Positions 45,950 to 54,734 of a DNA stretch of 64,000 nt are shown here, in pieces. The translations under genes were made by a program, and so were the position numbers. This DNA is from Sphingomonas sp. TDK1 (GTDB lineage: Bacteria; Pseudomonadota; Alphaproteobacteria; Sphingomonadales; Sphingomonadaceae), in assembly GCF_001650735.1 (NCBI RefSeq), contig NZ_LXVY01000016.1:1-64000 (forward strand), written 5' to 3'. The notes under the pieces are model-generated. The model did no database searches, was not told the DNA's origin, and saw only the letters and a program-made list of their open reading frames with translations. The first letter of the stretch is position 1. Every line of letters starts with the position of its first letter.

Positions 45950-46921
45950 TTACTCGGCCGCCTGCGCCACCGTCTCGAAATCGGCCGCCGCGAGGAAGCG
46001 CTCGGCGTCGAGCGCAGCCATGCAGCCGGTACCGGCGGCCGTGATCGCCTGGCGGTAATGCTTGTCCATCACGTCGCCGCAGGCGAACACGCCGGGCACG
46101 CTGGTGTTGGTCGTGCCCTTCTCGACCTGGATATAGCCGTCGTCGTCGAGCGCGATATGGCCGCGGAACAGCTCGGTCGCCGGGTGGTGACCGATCGCGA
46201 CGAAGCCGCCATCGACCTCCAGCGTCGAAAGTTCGCCGGTCACCGTGTCCTTCAACTCGATGCCGACCAGACCCTCGGGCTGGCCACCGCCGACGAAGCG
46301 GGCGACTTCCTTGTTCCACAGCACGTTGATCCGCTCGTTGGCGAACAGGCGCTGCTGGAGGATCTTCTCGGCGCGCAGCGAATCGCGGCGATGGATCAGC
46401 GTCACGTCATGGCTGTGGTTGGTGAGGTACAGCGCTTCCTCGACCGCGGTGTTGCCGCCGCCGATCACCGCAACCTTCTTGCCGCGGAAGAAGAATCCGT
46501 CACAGGTCGCGCAGGCGCTGACGCCCTTGCCCTTGAGCAGCTCTTCCGAATCGAGGCCGAGCCAGCGGGCCTGGGCGCCGGTAGCGATCACCAGCGTATC
46601 GCCGGTGTAAACCGTGCCGCCATCGCCCACCATGCGGAAGGGCCGCTGGGTCACATCGACCTCGACGATCGTGTCCCACATCATCTGCGCGCCGACATGC
46701 TTGGCCTGGGCCTGCATTTCCTGCATCAGCCAGGGGCCCTGGATCACCTCGCGGAAGCCGGGATAATTCTCGACATCGGTGGTGGTCATCAGCTGACCAC
46801 CGGGCTGGATGCCCTGGACGACGATGGGGGCAAGCCCCGCACGCGCGCCATAGATGGCGGCCGAGAGGCCTGCGGGGCCCGAGCCCAGGATCAACATGCG
46901 GGTAGAATGGGTGGCGGTCAT
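45950..46921 (-). CDS. trxB: thioredoxin-disulfide reductase
   Basis: 323 residues. NADPH-dependent flavoprotein that reduces thioredoxin. FAD-binding GSGPAG (13-18), redox disulfide Cys137-Ala-Thr-Cys140 and NADPH-binding GGGNTAVEEAL near 155. Normal length. It is convergent with the hydrolase gene (7 bp apart) and preceded by a small membrane-protein gene on the same strand. Confidence 0.95.
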   Translation of the reverse strand: MTATHSTRMLILGSGPAGLSAAIYGARAGLAPIVVQGIQPGGQLMTTTDVENYPGFREVIQGPWLMQEMQAQAKHVGAQMMWDTIVEVDVTQRPFRMVGDGGTVYTGDTLVIATGAQARWLGLDSEELLKGKGVSACATCDGFFFRGKKVAVIGGGNTAVEEALYLTNHSHDVTLIHRRDSLRAEKILQQRLFANERINVLWNKEVARFVGGGQPEGLVGIELKDTVTGELSTLEVDGGFVAIGHHPATELFRGHIALDDDGYIQVEKGTTNTSVPGVFACGDVMDKHYRQAITAAGTGCMAALDAERFLAAADFETVAQAAE

Positions 46922-47060
46922 GCTCTGCTTTCCGACGAATCTTCGATGCCGCTTCTAGAGACAGGGCATCGTCGGAAGCAACATGGCGTCGCGGGCGATA
47001 TCTGCAACGCCGTGCCGGAACGGAAAAGCTGTTACGACACCAAGGCGAAATTGTCGGCGA

Positions 47061-47198
47061 TCATCGAAGCACCCAGACGGCGACGCTCGCCCAGAACAGC
47101 ACGCTGCCCATCGTCATGATCAACAGGCTACGCGAGGCGGCGGGATCGACCCCTTGGCCCTCAACCTGCTCCGGCGGCAATTCATGCAATGCACGCAT
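47061..47198 (-). CDS. small single-span membrane protein
   Basis: 45 residues, too short for most gene finders. ATG 47198 has AAGGAGA 9 nt upstream, a very good site. The C-terminal half is a membrane helix (SLLIMTMGSVLFWASVAVWVL) followed by Arg; the N-terminal half is acidic and Pro-rich. It lies between the HD-GYP gene and trxB on the same strand. Function unknown. Confidence 0.6.
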   Translation of the reverse strand: MRALHELPPEQVEGQGVDPAASRSLLIMTMGSVLFWASVAVWVLR

Positions 47199-47279
47199 GT
47201 TGCGTGTCTCCTTTCAGCATCCCTCTTCCTGCTGTCGCTTATAGACGATCCGGAAATCCGTACCGTTCCGGTATTATGC

Positions 47280-48521
47280 CTAAGCGAGAGCCGTCATCGG
47301 AGGATAGAGGTCGATGTTGGGAATGGGCACGGCCACGTCCTGCTCCCGGACGAAGCCCGTTACCGAATCGCTGCCTGCTTCCCCGCTCAGCACCACCGTG
47401 GTGGGTGCGATCGCGCGCCCCTCGACGAGCGAATAGAAGAGGAGCAGTCGCGTACGCGTCGCCCGCCCGCCATTGTCGAGTATGAGCGCCAGACGGCCGG
47501 ACGCGAGCCGCACCACCAGGCCCGGCGGATACAGGCTGATGCTGCGCATGAACTGGAAGAGCAGCTCACGATCGAAATGACCGTCCCAGCTCCACATGGC
47601 GCCAAGCGCCCGCGCGGGCCGCCAGGCCTCCTTGTAGGAGCGATTGGACGTCAGCGCATCGTAGACGTCGCAGATTGCCCCCATGCGGGCCGGAAGGCTG
47701 ATGGCGTCCCCCTCCAGTCCGTGCGGGTAGCCGGTTCCGTCCCATCGCTCATGATGGTGCAGACAGACTTCCATCGCCAGGTTGGGCAGGCTCGCATCCG
47801 CCCGCAGCAATGCCACGCCCGCTTCCGGATGGGTGCGCACCAGTTCCAGCTCTTCGGCGGAAAGGCGCCCGGGCTTGTCCAGCACGACATGCGGAATCGC
47901 CATCTTGCCGACATCGTGCAGCAAGCCGGCAAGACCGAGCGTACGAACGGCCTCGTCGTCCATCTTGAGGTGCCGTGCCAGGTTCACCATCAGCGTACAG
48001 ACGGCGACGGAGTGCAGATAGGTATATTGATGCTTGCTCTTCAGTTGGAGCACGCGAAGCAGGGCCGAGGCATTGCGGTCGAGCTGCCCGGAAATATCGT
48101 CGACCAGCGCCGCGACCTTTTCATGCGCCACGGCACGTCCCAGCCGGACATCGTCGAACGTGTCCCGAACCGTGTCGAGTGCGCCCGCGACCAGGGCCGC
48201 GGCCCTTGCCTGTTCGGCGGGAAAGCTGGCAGCGGCCTGCTTCGCCTCCCGGTTCGCCGTATGCGCAAGCATAGTCTCGTCTTGCGCGGCCGCACCGGCG
48301 CCCGACTCTTCGCTGGCCGTCGCCTCGCATATGAGTTCCTGCGACCTTCCAAGGTCGACAATCACGCCGCCGCGAAATGCCCGCAGCTTCTGCAGATCGT
48401 CTGGATCGGTGAGAAGGAAGCGGGTTCGCCAGAAAGGATGCTCCCACCAGGAGCCCTCGAAACCGTGGATGAACATCCCGAGCCGGACATCGGCCGCGAC
48501 CAGCGTCTTCAGCGTCGCCAT
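47280..48521 (-). CDS. HD-GYP domain cyclic-di-GMP phosphodiesterase
   Basis: 413 residues. Residues 1-65 resemble a DUF3391-type N-terminal domain. The HD-GYP core has HDVGK at 202-206, the second metal ligands in HHHERWDGTGYP (255-266) and the GYP-equivalent Gly-Tyr-Pro, so the phosphodiesterase should be active, degrading c-di-GMP. No signal peptide or transmembrane helix is evident. Next to an exopolysaccharide cluster, it could tune its output, but the link is inference. Confidence 0.9.
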   Translation of the reverse strand: MATLKTLVAADVRLGMFIHGFEGSWWEHPFWRTRFLLTDPDDLQKLRAFRGGVIVDLGRSQELICEATASEESGAGAAAQDETMLAHTANREAKQAAASFPAEQARAAALVAGALDTVRDTFDDVRLGRAVAHEKVAALVDDISGQLDRNASALLRVLQLKSKHQYTYLHSVAVCTLMVNLARHLKMDDEAVRTLGLAGLLHDVGKMAIPHVVLDKPGRLSAEELELVRTHPEAGVALLRADASLPNLAMEVCLHHHERWDGTGYPHGLEGDAISLPARMGAICDVYDALTSNRSYKEAWRPARALGAMWSWDGHFDRELLFQFMRSISLYPPGLVVRLASGRLALILDNGGRATRTRLLLFYSLVEGRAIAPTTVVLSGEAGSDSVTGFVREQDVAVPIPNIDLYPPMTALA

Positions 48522-48651
48522 GACGTCGTGCCCCGACCTTCCGATCCAGATGCTCGAAAGAAGTGCCCCGCACGTGACACGTCGTCGAATCTCCTCCCAA
48601 CTTGCTTCACCGAGGCTATGACCGCGGGGCTAATCGAGAATGTCCGAATAT

Positions 48652-48670
48652 CGTTAGTGGGGTACTAACG
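48652..48670. terminator. hairpin downstream of tRNA-Met
   Basis: Seven-base-pair stem (CGTTAGT / ACTAACG) with a 5-nt loop, 22 nt beyond the 3' end of the tRNA in its direction. No T-run, so weak evidence. Confidence 0.3.
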
Positions 48671-48691
48671 GGCCGCTTCAGCGCTTGGGGA

Positions 48692-48768
48692 TGGTAGCGG
48701 AGGAGGGACTTGAACCCCCGACACGCGGATTATGATTCCGCTGCTCTAACCAACTGAGCTACTCCGCC
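48692..48768 (-). tRNA. tRNA-Met (CAT)
   Basis: 77-nt cloverleaf with encoded CCA. Anticodon stem GCGGA and TCCGC enclose loop ATCATAA, anticodon CAT. T-arm GGGGGTTCAAGTCCC and D-arm GCTCAGTTGGTTAGAGC are standard. A CAT anticodon can also belong to initiator tRNA or tRNA-Ile2; the sequence matches the usual alphaproteobacterial elongator Met type. Confidence 0.9.
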
Positions 48769-48810
48769 CCGAAGCGAGAGCGGGCCATCTATGTCGGTGC
48801 GGGCCATCCG

Positions 48811-49335
48811 TCAAGCGAACATGTGACGAGAATGCATTTCCCATGGACCGCCGCGATACCACCAGCTCGCAAGCCCCGATATTTCAACGGTTTTAGGGGT
48901 AAAATCCGCCTCCAGCGCACGTAGCAGCGCCTTGGCTAGGACCGGCCGGACCTTGTTCTGCACCGTCACGTGCGGGCGCCAGCGCCCCGCATCCTGCGGC
49001 GTAAGCAGTCCGGCGAACGCTTCCAGCAGGCCGGCGCGAATCGCCGTAAGCTCGGGCGCCTCGATACGATACGCAACGCCCTGCCCCAACGACATCAGCC
49101 CGCTTACGCGCGCTCGCGGCGCACGCACGCCGCGCGTCTCCTGCGACAGCCGGTGCTTCAATTCCTCCGCGACCGATGGCGGCAGATGGTGGAACAGCGT
49201 CAGATGCGCATCGAGCTGGTTGCGCTCGGGCGGGAAATGCGCGCGGCGCAGCGAATCGAACCACGCCTGATCCGCCTTCCCGAACAGCGCCGTCACGATC
49301 AACGGGGCAGGCAGCGGGGCCGTCGCCCCGCTCAA
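48811..49335 (-). CDS. 2'-5' RNA ligase family protein
   Basis: 174 residues from TTG 49335, which overlaps the kup stop (TTGA). Two HxT motifs (HLTLFHH near 46 and HVTVQN near 131) mark the 2H phosphoesterase/LigT family. These enzymes act on 2'-5' or cyclic RNA phosphates; the physiological substrate is unknown. A GTG about 12 codons downstream is another possible start. It is transcribed after kup. Confidence 0.8.
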   Translation of the reverse strand: MSGATAPLPAPLIVTALFGKADQAWFDSLRRAHFPPERNQLDAHLTLFHHLPPSVAEELKHRLSQETRGVRAPRARVSGLMSLGQGVAYRIEAPELTAIRAGLLEAFAGLLTPQDAGRWRPHVTVQNKVRPVLAKALLRALEADFTPKTVEISGLASWWYRGGPWEMHSRHMFA

Positions 49336-51374
49336 ATCTCCACCTGGCTGCCCAGTTCGACGACGCGGTTGGTCGGAAGACGGAAGAACTCCATCGCGCT
49401 TTCGGCGTTGCGCAGCATCCAGGCGAACAGCTTCTCGCGCCAGATCATCATCCCCGGCCGCGACGAGGGCAGCAATGTCTGACGGGCCAGGAAGAAGCTC
49501 GTCTCCATCATCTTGAACTCGGCGCCGCAGGCATCGACCGACTTCAGCGCCGCCGGCACGTCCGCCTCCTGCATGAAGCCGTAATAGAGGATCATGCGGT
49601 GGAAGCCCTTGCCGAGATCCTCCACCACCATGCGCTTTTCCTCGGGCACATAGGGCACGTCGCTGATCTTCACGGTCAGCAGGATCACCCGGTCGTGCAG
49701 CACCTTGTTGTGCTTGAGGTTGTGGAGCAGCGCGTGCGGAACACCGTCGGGCGTCGAGGTCATGAACACTGCGGTGCCGCGGACGCGCGTTGCCGCGTTG
49801 GCCGCCGACTCGATGAAGATCTGGATCGGCATCGCGCTCTCGCGCAGCCGCGCGATCATCAGCTTGCGGCCCTTGGCCCAGGTGGTGAGCAGCGTGAAGA
49901 TGACGAAGCCCGCCATCAGTGGGAACCACCCGCCATCGGGCACCTTGGTGAGGTTGGCCGCGAAATACGCGAAGTCGACCGCGAAGAAGAGTGCCAGCAG
50001 CGGAATCGCGTAGCGCTTCTTCCAGTGCCACAGGTTGAACAGCACCACGGCGAGCAGACAATTGTCGATCAGCATCGCGCCGGTGACGGCGATACCATAG
50101 GCTGCGGTCAGGTTCGACGAGGTCTGGAAGCTGAGCACCAGCAGGATCACCATGATCATCAGCGCCCAGTTGATGATCGGGATGTAGATCTGCCCGGCGG
50201 TCGCCGCGCTGGTATGGTCGATGCGCAGGCGCGGCACGAAGCCCAGCTGAATCGCCTGCTGGGTGACCGAGAAGGCGCCGGAGATCACCGCCTGCGATGC
50301 GATGATGGCCGCGGCGGTGGCGACGAAGACCAGCGGCAGGCGCAACGCCTCGGGCGCCAGCAGGTAGAAGGGGCTGCGCAGCGCCTCCGCGTCGCGGATC
50401 AGCAGCGCGCCCTGCCCCATATAATTCATCATCAGCGCCGGCAGCACGAACCACAGCCAGGAAATGCGGATCGGATTGCGCCCGAAATGCCCCATATCGG
50501 CGTAGAGCGCTTCGGCGCCCGTCACTGCGAGCACCACCGAACCGAGCGCGAGGAAGGCCCGCAGCGGATCCAGCATGAAGAAATGGACGGCGTGATGGGG
50601 CGAGAACGCCTGCAGCACGGAGGGCGTCTGCACCATGCTGATCACGCCCAGCGTCGCGATGACGAGGAAATAGAAGATCATCACCGGGCCGAAGAACGCG
50701 CCGACGCGCGCGGTCCCGGTCCGCTGGATCGAGAACAGCATCACCAGGATGACGACCGCGATCGGCACCACCAGCCGGTGGAATCCGGGCGCGGCAACCG
50801 CAAGCCCCTCCACCGCCGACAGCACCGACACCGCCGGGGTGATCATCGAATCGCCATAGAAGAGCGCGGTGGCGAATACGCCGAGCAGCACGATCCCCTG
50901 GGTCCAGCGGCGCTGGCCGCCCCGGCCGGAGATGAGCGCGAGCAGCGCCAGGCTGCCGCCCTCGCCCTTGTTGTCCGCGCGCATGATGATCGTGACGTAT
51001 TTGAGCGTCACCACCACCATCATCGACCAGAACATCAGGCTGATCGCACCCAGCACATGCGGGGTATCGAGCGGCAGTTCGTGATGCTCGTTCGCGAAGG
51101 TCTCGCGGAAGGCGTATAGCGGGCTGGTACCGATGTCGCCGAACACGATGCCGATGGCACCGAGGGCGAGTTTCCACGTCGGGTCCTGGCCGTGGTGGCC
51201 ATGCCCGCCATGCGGTTCCGAATCGGGGAGGAGCGCGGCAGCGTCTCCGGTCGCTTCGGCGGTCACCGGTGCGACAGACGCTGAGAGTAGCGAACCGACC
51301 TGGCCATAGAGACCTGTGTTCTCATCATCATCAGGATGCGGGCCGTTAGCATGTGCAACATGCCCTATCAACAA
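49332..51374 (-). CDS. kup: potassium transporter Kup
   Basis: 680 residues at the longest ATG; the first 50 residues are His/Gly/Asp-rich and not part of the family core, so the start may be later. The core begins [21 protein letters not shown], the Kup signature, followed by about 12 membrane helices and a soluble C-terminal domain. Proton-coupled potassium uptake across the inner membrane. Coupled to the downstream 2'-5' RNA ligase-like gene. Confidence 0.95.
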   Translation of the reverse strand: MLIGHVAHANGPHPDDDENTGLYGQVGSLLSASVAPVTAEATGDAAALLPDSEPHGGHGHHGQDPTWKLALGAIGIVFGDIGTSPLYAFRETFANEHHELPLDTPHVLGAISLMFWSMMVVVTLKYVTIIMRADNKGEGGSLALLALISGRGGQRRWTQGIVLLGVFATALFYGDSMITPAVSVLSAVEGLAVAAPGFHRLVVPIAVVILVMLFSIQRTGTARVGAFFGPVMIFYFLVIATLGVISMVQTPSVLQAFSPHHAVHFFMLDPLRAFLALGSVVLAVTGAEALYADMGHFGRNPIRISWLWFVLPALMMNYMGQGALLIRDAEALRSPFYLLAPEALRLPLVFVATAAAIIASQAVISGAFSVTQQAIQLGFVPRLRIDHTSAATAGQIYIPIINWALMIMVILLVLSFQTSSNLTAAYGIAVTGAMLIDNCLLAVVLFNLWHWKKRYAIPLLALFFAVDFAYFAANLTKVPDGGWFPLMAGFVIFTLLTTWAKGRKLMIARLRESAMPIQIFIESAANAATRVRGTAVFMTSTPDGVPHALLHNLKHNKVLHDRVILLTVKISDVPYVPEEKRMVVEDLGKGFHRMILYYGFMQEADVPAALKSVDACGAEFKMMETSFFLARQTLLPSSRPGMMIWREKLFAWMLRNAESAMEFFRLPTNRVVELGSQVEI

Positions 51375-51434
51375 GCGTGTCCAGGGCGGCTAGACGCGCC
51401 AGCGCCTCGCCCGTTCCAATTGCGGTGAAGATAG

Positions 51435-51905
51435 TCATCGCGCGTTGCCGAACAAGGCGTCGCCTTCGCCCCGCGTCGGCACCTCGCGCAGCACGAAACT
51501 GCTGTTGATCGTCACCACCCCCGGCAGGCGCCCGAGATGTTCGCGGTGGATTCGCTCGTAATCGTCGAGGTCGCGGCACAGGATCTTGAGCCGATAGTCC
51601 TGGCCGCCGGAAACCAGCGCGCACTCCACCACGCCGTCGATGCGGCCGACAGCGGCCTCGAAATGCGCCAGGTCCTCTTCCACCTGCGTGCCGAGCGTGA
51701 TGTCGACCAGCGCGGTGACCCGGAAGCCCAGCGTGCGATGGCCCAGCCGCGCGCCATAGCCCCGGATCAGGCCGTTCGCCTCCAGTCCCTGGATGCGCCG
51801 CGTACAGGCCGATTGCGACAGGCCCACCACCGCGGCGATCTGGCTCACCGGCGCGCGCGCGTCGACGGCAAGCAGCTTGAGAATTGCTGTGTCGATTCGA
51901 TCCAT
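51435..51905 (-). CDS. Lrp/AsnC family transcriptional regulator
   Basis: 156 residues from ATG 51905 (a longer frame adds 32 unlikely residues). N-terminal winged helix-turn-helix (LLAVDARAPVSQIAAVVGLSQSACTRRIQGL) and a C-terminal RAM domain ending EVPTRGEGDALF. Divergent from alanine dehydrogenase, the usual arrangement for an activator of amino-acid catabolism; it probably controls that gene. Confidence 0.9.
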   Translation of the reverse strand: MDRIDTAILKLLAVDARAPVSQIAAVVGLSQSACTRRIQGLEANGLIRGYGARLGHRTLGFRVTALVDITLGTQVEEDLAHFEAAVGRIDGVVECALVSGGQDYRLKILCRDLDDYERIHREHLGRLPGVVTINSSFVLREVPTRGEGDALFGNAR

Positions 51906-51924
51906 GCCGCATGAAATGCGCGTG

Positions 51925-51943
51925 CTTGCGCGAAGTTCGCAAG
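51925..51943. promoter_or_regulatory. inverted repeat in the lrp-like/ald divergent region
   Basis: CTTGCG and CGCAAG separated by 7 nt, between the regulator and ald. A candidate binding site for the Lrp-type regulator; binding is inferred from position only. Confidence 0.35.
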
Positions 51944-52039
51944 ATGCATGCAAGGACATAGCCGAGCAGCATTGCGCTTTGCAGGGATTTGCGCAGGGCA
52001 CCTACGATAAGGTGCCGCGTTCGAACTAGGAGAGTTCCC

Positions 52040-53146
52040 ATGCGCATCGGCGTTCCCAAGGAAATCAAGAATCACGAATATCGCGTCGGCCTCACCCCCG
52101 CCTCGGTGGCGGAGCTGGTGCATGCCGGCCATCAGGTGCTGGTCGAGACCAAGGCCGGCATGGGCATCGATTTCGACGATGCCGCCTATACCGCCGTCGG
52201 CGCCGAGATCGCGCCCGATGCGAAGACCGTGTTCGCCCAGTCGGACATGATCGTGAAGGTGAAGGAACCGCAGGCGCAGGAAATCGCGCTGCTGGAGCCG
52301 CGCCACCTGCTGTTCACCTATCTCCACCTCGCCGCCGACAAGCCGCAGGCGGAGGGCCTGATGCAGTCGGGCGCGACCTGCATCGCCTATGAAACGGTGA
52401 CGTCGAACTCGGGCGCCCTCCCCCTGCTCAAGCCGATGAGCGAAGTCGCCGGCCGCATGTCGGTCCAGGTCGCCTCGCACTATCTCGAGAAGGAACAGGG
52501 CGGCCGCGGCGAACTGCTCGGCGGCGTGCCCGGCGTGGCGCCGTGCAAGGTGGCGATCCTCGGCGGCGGCGTCTCGGGCATCAACGCCGCGCAGATGGCG
52601 ACGGGCCAGCGCGCCGACGTGACGATCTACGACATCAACAACGAGCGCCTCGCCGAACTCGACATGCATTTCGGCAGCCAGATCAAGACCGCCTATGCCA
52701 GCAAGGCCGCGATCGCCGAGGCGGTGCGCACCTCGCAGGTGGTGATCGGCGCGGTGCTGGTGCCGGGCGCGGCGGCGCCGAAGCTCGTCACCCGCGACAT
52801 GCTGAAGACGATGATGCGCGGCTCGGTGCTGGTCGACATCGCGATCGACCAGGGCGGTTGCTTCGAGACCAGCCGTGCGACCACGCATGACGATCCGGTG
52901 TTCGAGATCGACGGCGTGATCCACTATTGCGTTGCCAACATGCCCGGCGCGGTCGCCCGCACCTCGGCCTTCGCGCTCAACAACGCGACCTTGCCCTTCG
53001 TGCTCAAGCTGGCCAACCAGGGTGCGGAAGCCGCGATGAAGGCCGACCGCCATCTCGCCAACGGCCTCAACGTCTCGGCCGGCAAGATCCGTCACCAGGC
53101 GGTGGCCGAGGCGCTCGACCTGCCCTTCGAAGCCTGGGCAGGCTGA
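52040..53146 (+). CDS. ald: alanine dehydrogenase
   Basis: 368 residues from ATG 52040 with AGGAGA 7 nt upstream. Starts [20 protein letters not shown], the family signature; NAD-binding [10 protein letters not shown] near 178 and the C-terminal [16 protein letters not shown] are typical. Oxidises L-alanine to pyruvate and ammonium. Divergent from its probable Lrp-type regulator; the stop is 3 bp from the convergent ccm operon. Confidence 0.95.
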   Translation: MRIGVPKEIKNHEYRVGLTPASVAELVHAGHQVLVETKAGMGIDFDDAAYTAVGAEIAPDAKTVFAQSDMIVKVKEPQAQEIALLEPRHLLFTYLHLAADKPQAEGLMQSGATCIAYETVTSNSGALPLLKPMSEVAGRMSVQVASHYLEKEQGGRGELLGGVPGVAPCKVAILGGGVSGINAAQMATGQRADVTIYDINNERLAELDMHFGSQIKTAYASKAAIAEAVRTSQVVIGAVLVPGAAAPKLVTRDMLKTMMRGSVLVDIAIDQGGCFETSRATTHDDPVFEIDGVIHYCVANMPGAVARTSAFALNNATLPFVLKLANQGAEAAMKADRHLANGLNVSAGKIRHQAVAEALDLPFEAWAG

Positions 53147-53149
53147 TCC

Positions 53150-53806
53150 TTACCGGGCCGGAGCGGCGGCCGGCGCCTGCCGCGCCGCTTCGGCCAGACC
53201 GGGATCGAGCTTGAGCATCACCGCAACCATGTCGTTGCGATAGCTCGCATCCTTCGGCGTCAGCTGCAGCGCCTTGCCCCATTCGCGGCGCGCGCCCTCC
53301 AGATCGCCGGACCGTGCCAGCGCGATCCCATGATAGAAGGGCGGCCCCGGATGGCTCGGGTTCAGCTCCACCGCCTTGTCGAACGCATAGCGCGCGGCAG
53401 GCGAAAGCTGGTCGCCGTCATGCTCGGCCATCGCGAGACCCAGCCCCGCCCATAGCCCCGGATCGCCGGGCGCCTTGCGCACCGCGCCCAGCATCACCGT
53501 CGCGGCAAGCTGCGGGGCGCCTGCCCGCGTCATCGCGTCGGCCGCCATGAAATAGCTATAGTCGAAGTTGAACCGGCCGAAGAGCCCCTCGCGCACCGCG
53601 ATCAGATCCGGATCGAGCGGCCGCACGCTGGCGACGCCTTCCACCGGATGGTCCGGCAGGCCCGGCTGCCCCTGCCAGGCATAGCCCGCGCCCGCGAGCA
53701 TGATCGCCATCGCGGGCAGCGTCCAGAGCCGCCTGGGGAAGCGAATGAGTAGCAATAGCGCAATTACCAGCAGCGCAAAGGCGCCAAAGACCACCCACCC
53801 CATCAT
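53150..53806 (-). CDS. ccmI: CcmI-like TPR protein (cytochrome c biogenesis)
   Basis: 218 residues from ATG 53806; an ATG-ATG pair overlaps the ccmH stop (TGA). Two N-terminal membrane segments (about 3-22 and 28-45) and then tetratricopeptide-like repeats (ALGLAMAEHDGD, YAFDKAVELNPSHPG). CcmI delivers apocytochrome to CcmH. Last gene of the ccm operon. Confidence 0.8.
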   Translation of the reverse strand: MMGWVVFGAFALLVIALLLLIRFPRRLWTLPAMAIMLAGAGYAWQGQPGLPDHPVEGVASVRPLDPDLIAVREGLFGRFNFDYSYFMAADAMTRAGAPQLAATVMLGAVRKAPGDPGLWAGLGLAMAEHDGDQLSPAARYAFDKAVELNPSHPGPPFYHGIALARSGDLEGARREWGKALQLTPKDASYRNDMVAVMLKLDPGLAEAARQAPAAAPAR

Positions 53807-54210
53807 GCGGCCTTCCTCCTGAACAGCCGTCGCGCGATCAGCAGGCCGAGGCCGAGCAGCACCAGCGGCGCGATCCACAAGGGCGCGGTCACCCAGCTGA
53901 GCGGCGGGTCATAGGTGACATAGTCGCCATAGCGCTCCATCAGCCACTTGCGGACCTGCGCCGGCTGCTCGCCCGCCGCGATCCGCTGACGCACCAGCGC
54001 GCGCATCTCGCCCGCCATGTCGGCATCGCTGTCGGCGATGCTCTGTCCCTGGCAGACGAGACAGCGCAGCGTTTCCATCAGTGCCTTGGCCTGCGCCTCC
54101 TGCTCGGCATCGGCGAGCTGCGTATAGGCGAGCGGCGATGCCGGCAGGTTCGAATCCGCCTGCGCAGCACCGGCCAGCAGCAATGCGGCCACCAGAAGGA
54201 CGCGCCTCAC
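53803..54210 (-). CDS. ccmH: cytochrome c-type biogenesis protein CcmH
   Basis: 135 residues with a signal peptide, the thiol motif LRCLVCQGQS (Cys50 and Cys53), and a C-terminal membrane helix (APLWIAPLVLLGLGLLIARRLF). Reduces the apocytochrome heme-binding cysteines. It overlaps ccmG by 4 nt. Confidence 0.92.
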   Translation of the reverse strand: MRRVLLVAALLLAGAAQADSNLPASPLAYTQLADAEQEAQAKALMETLRCLVCQGQSIADSDADMAGEMRALVRQRIAAGEQPAQVRKWLMERYGDYVTYDPPLSWVTAPLWIAPLVLLGLGLLIARRLFRRKAA

Positions 54211-54734
54211 TGGGCCTCCTCCAGCGCGAGCAGCAGCTTGGGCACATCCTCGGGGCGAATGTCGCCGATATGCTGGTCGACAATCACCCCGCGCGAATCG
54301 ATCACGAAGGTCTCCGGCACGCCCGAGGAGCCGAGCGCGAGCTGGGCGCGCATCGCATGGTCGTCGCCGATGCGGCTATACGGGTCGCCGTTGCGGGCGA
54401 GGAAGGCCTGCACGTCGGGCGTGGCGTCGCGTACGGCGATCGCGTCGATCTCGGCCCCCGCCTGGCGGAGCTTCAGCAATTGGGGCGCTTCGGCCACGCA
54501 CGGGATGCACCAGCTGGCGAACACGTTGAGCAGCCGGGGTTTGCCCTTGGGCCATTCCTTGGTGTCGATGCCGGGCTTGTCCGCCAGCATCGGCGGCAGG
54601 TGCAGCGCGGGCAGCGGTTTCCCCACCATTGCCGAGCGGACGATGCGATCGCTCGGCTGGATCAGGCCGTTCACCACCAGCGCGAAGACGAGCAGGAACA
54701 GCGCGAGCGGCAGCCAGATCAGCAGCTTCTTCAT
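54207..54734 (-). CDS. ccmG: CcmG/DsbE thiol-disulfide oxidoreductase
   Basis: 175 residues from ATG 54734 (AGGAGG 7 nt upstream; overlaps ccmF stop). N-terminal membrane anchor and a periplasmic thioredoxin fold with WCIPC (Cys76, Cys79). Keeps apocytochrome thiols reduced before heme attachment. Confidence 0.92.
   Translation of the reverse strand: MKKLLIWLPLALFLLVFALVVNGLIQPSDRIVRSAMVGKPLPALHLPPMLADKPGIDTKEWPKGKPRLLNVFASWCIPCVAEAPQLLKLRQAGAEIDAIAVRDATPDVQAFLARNGDPYSRIGDDHAMRAQLALGSSGVPETFVIDSRGVIVDQHIGDIRPEDVPKLLLALEEAQ

Noticed and set aside
48811..51177. Minus-strand frame of 788 residues overlapping kup
   Set aside because: Its first two thirds are a frame-shifted shadow of Kup; only the 174-residue end is the 2'-5' RNA ligase-like protein.
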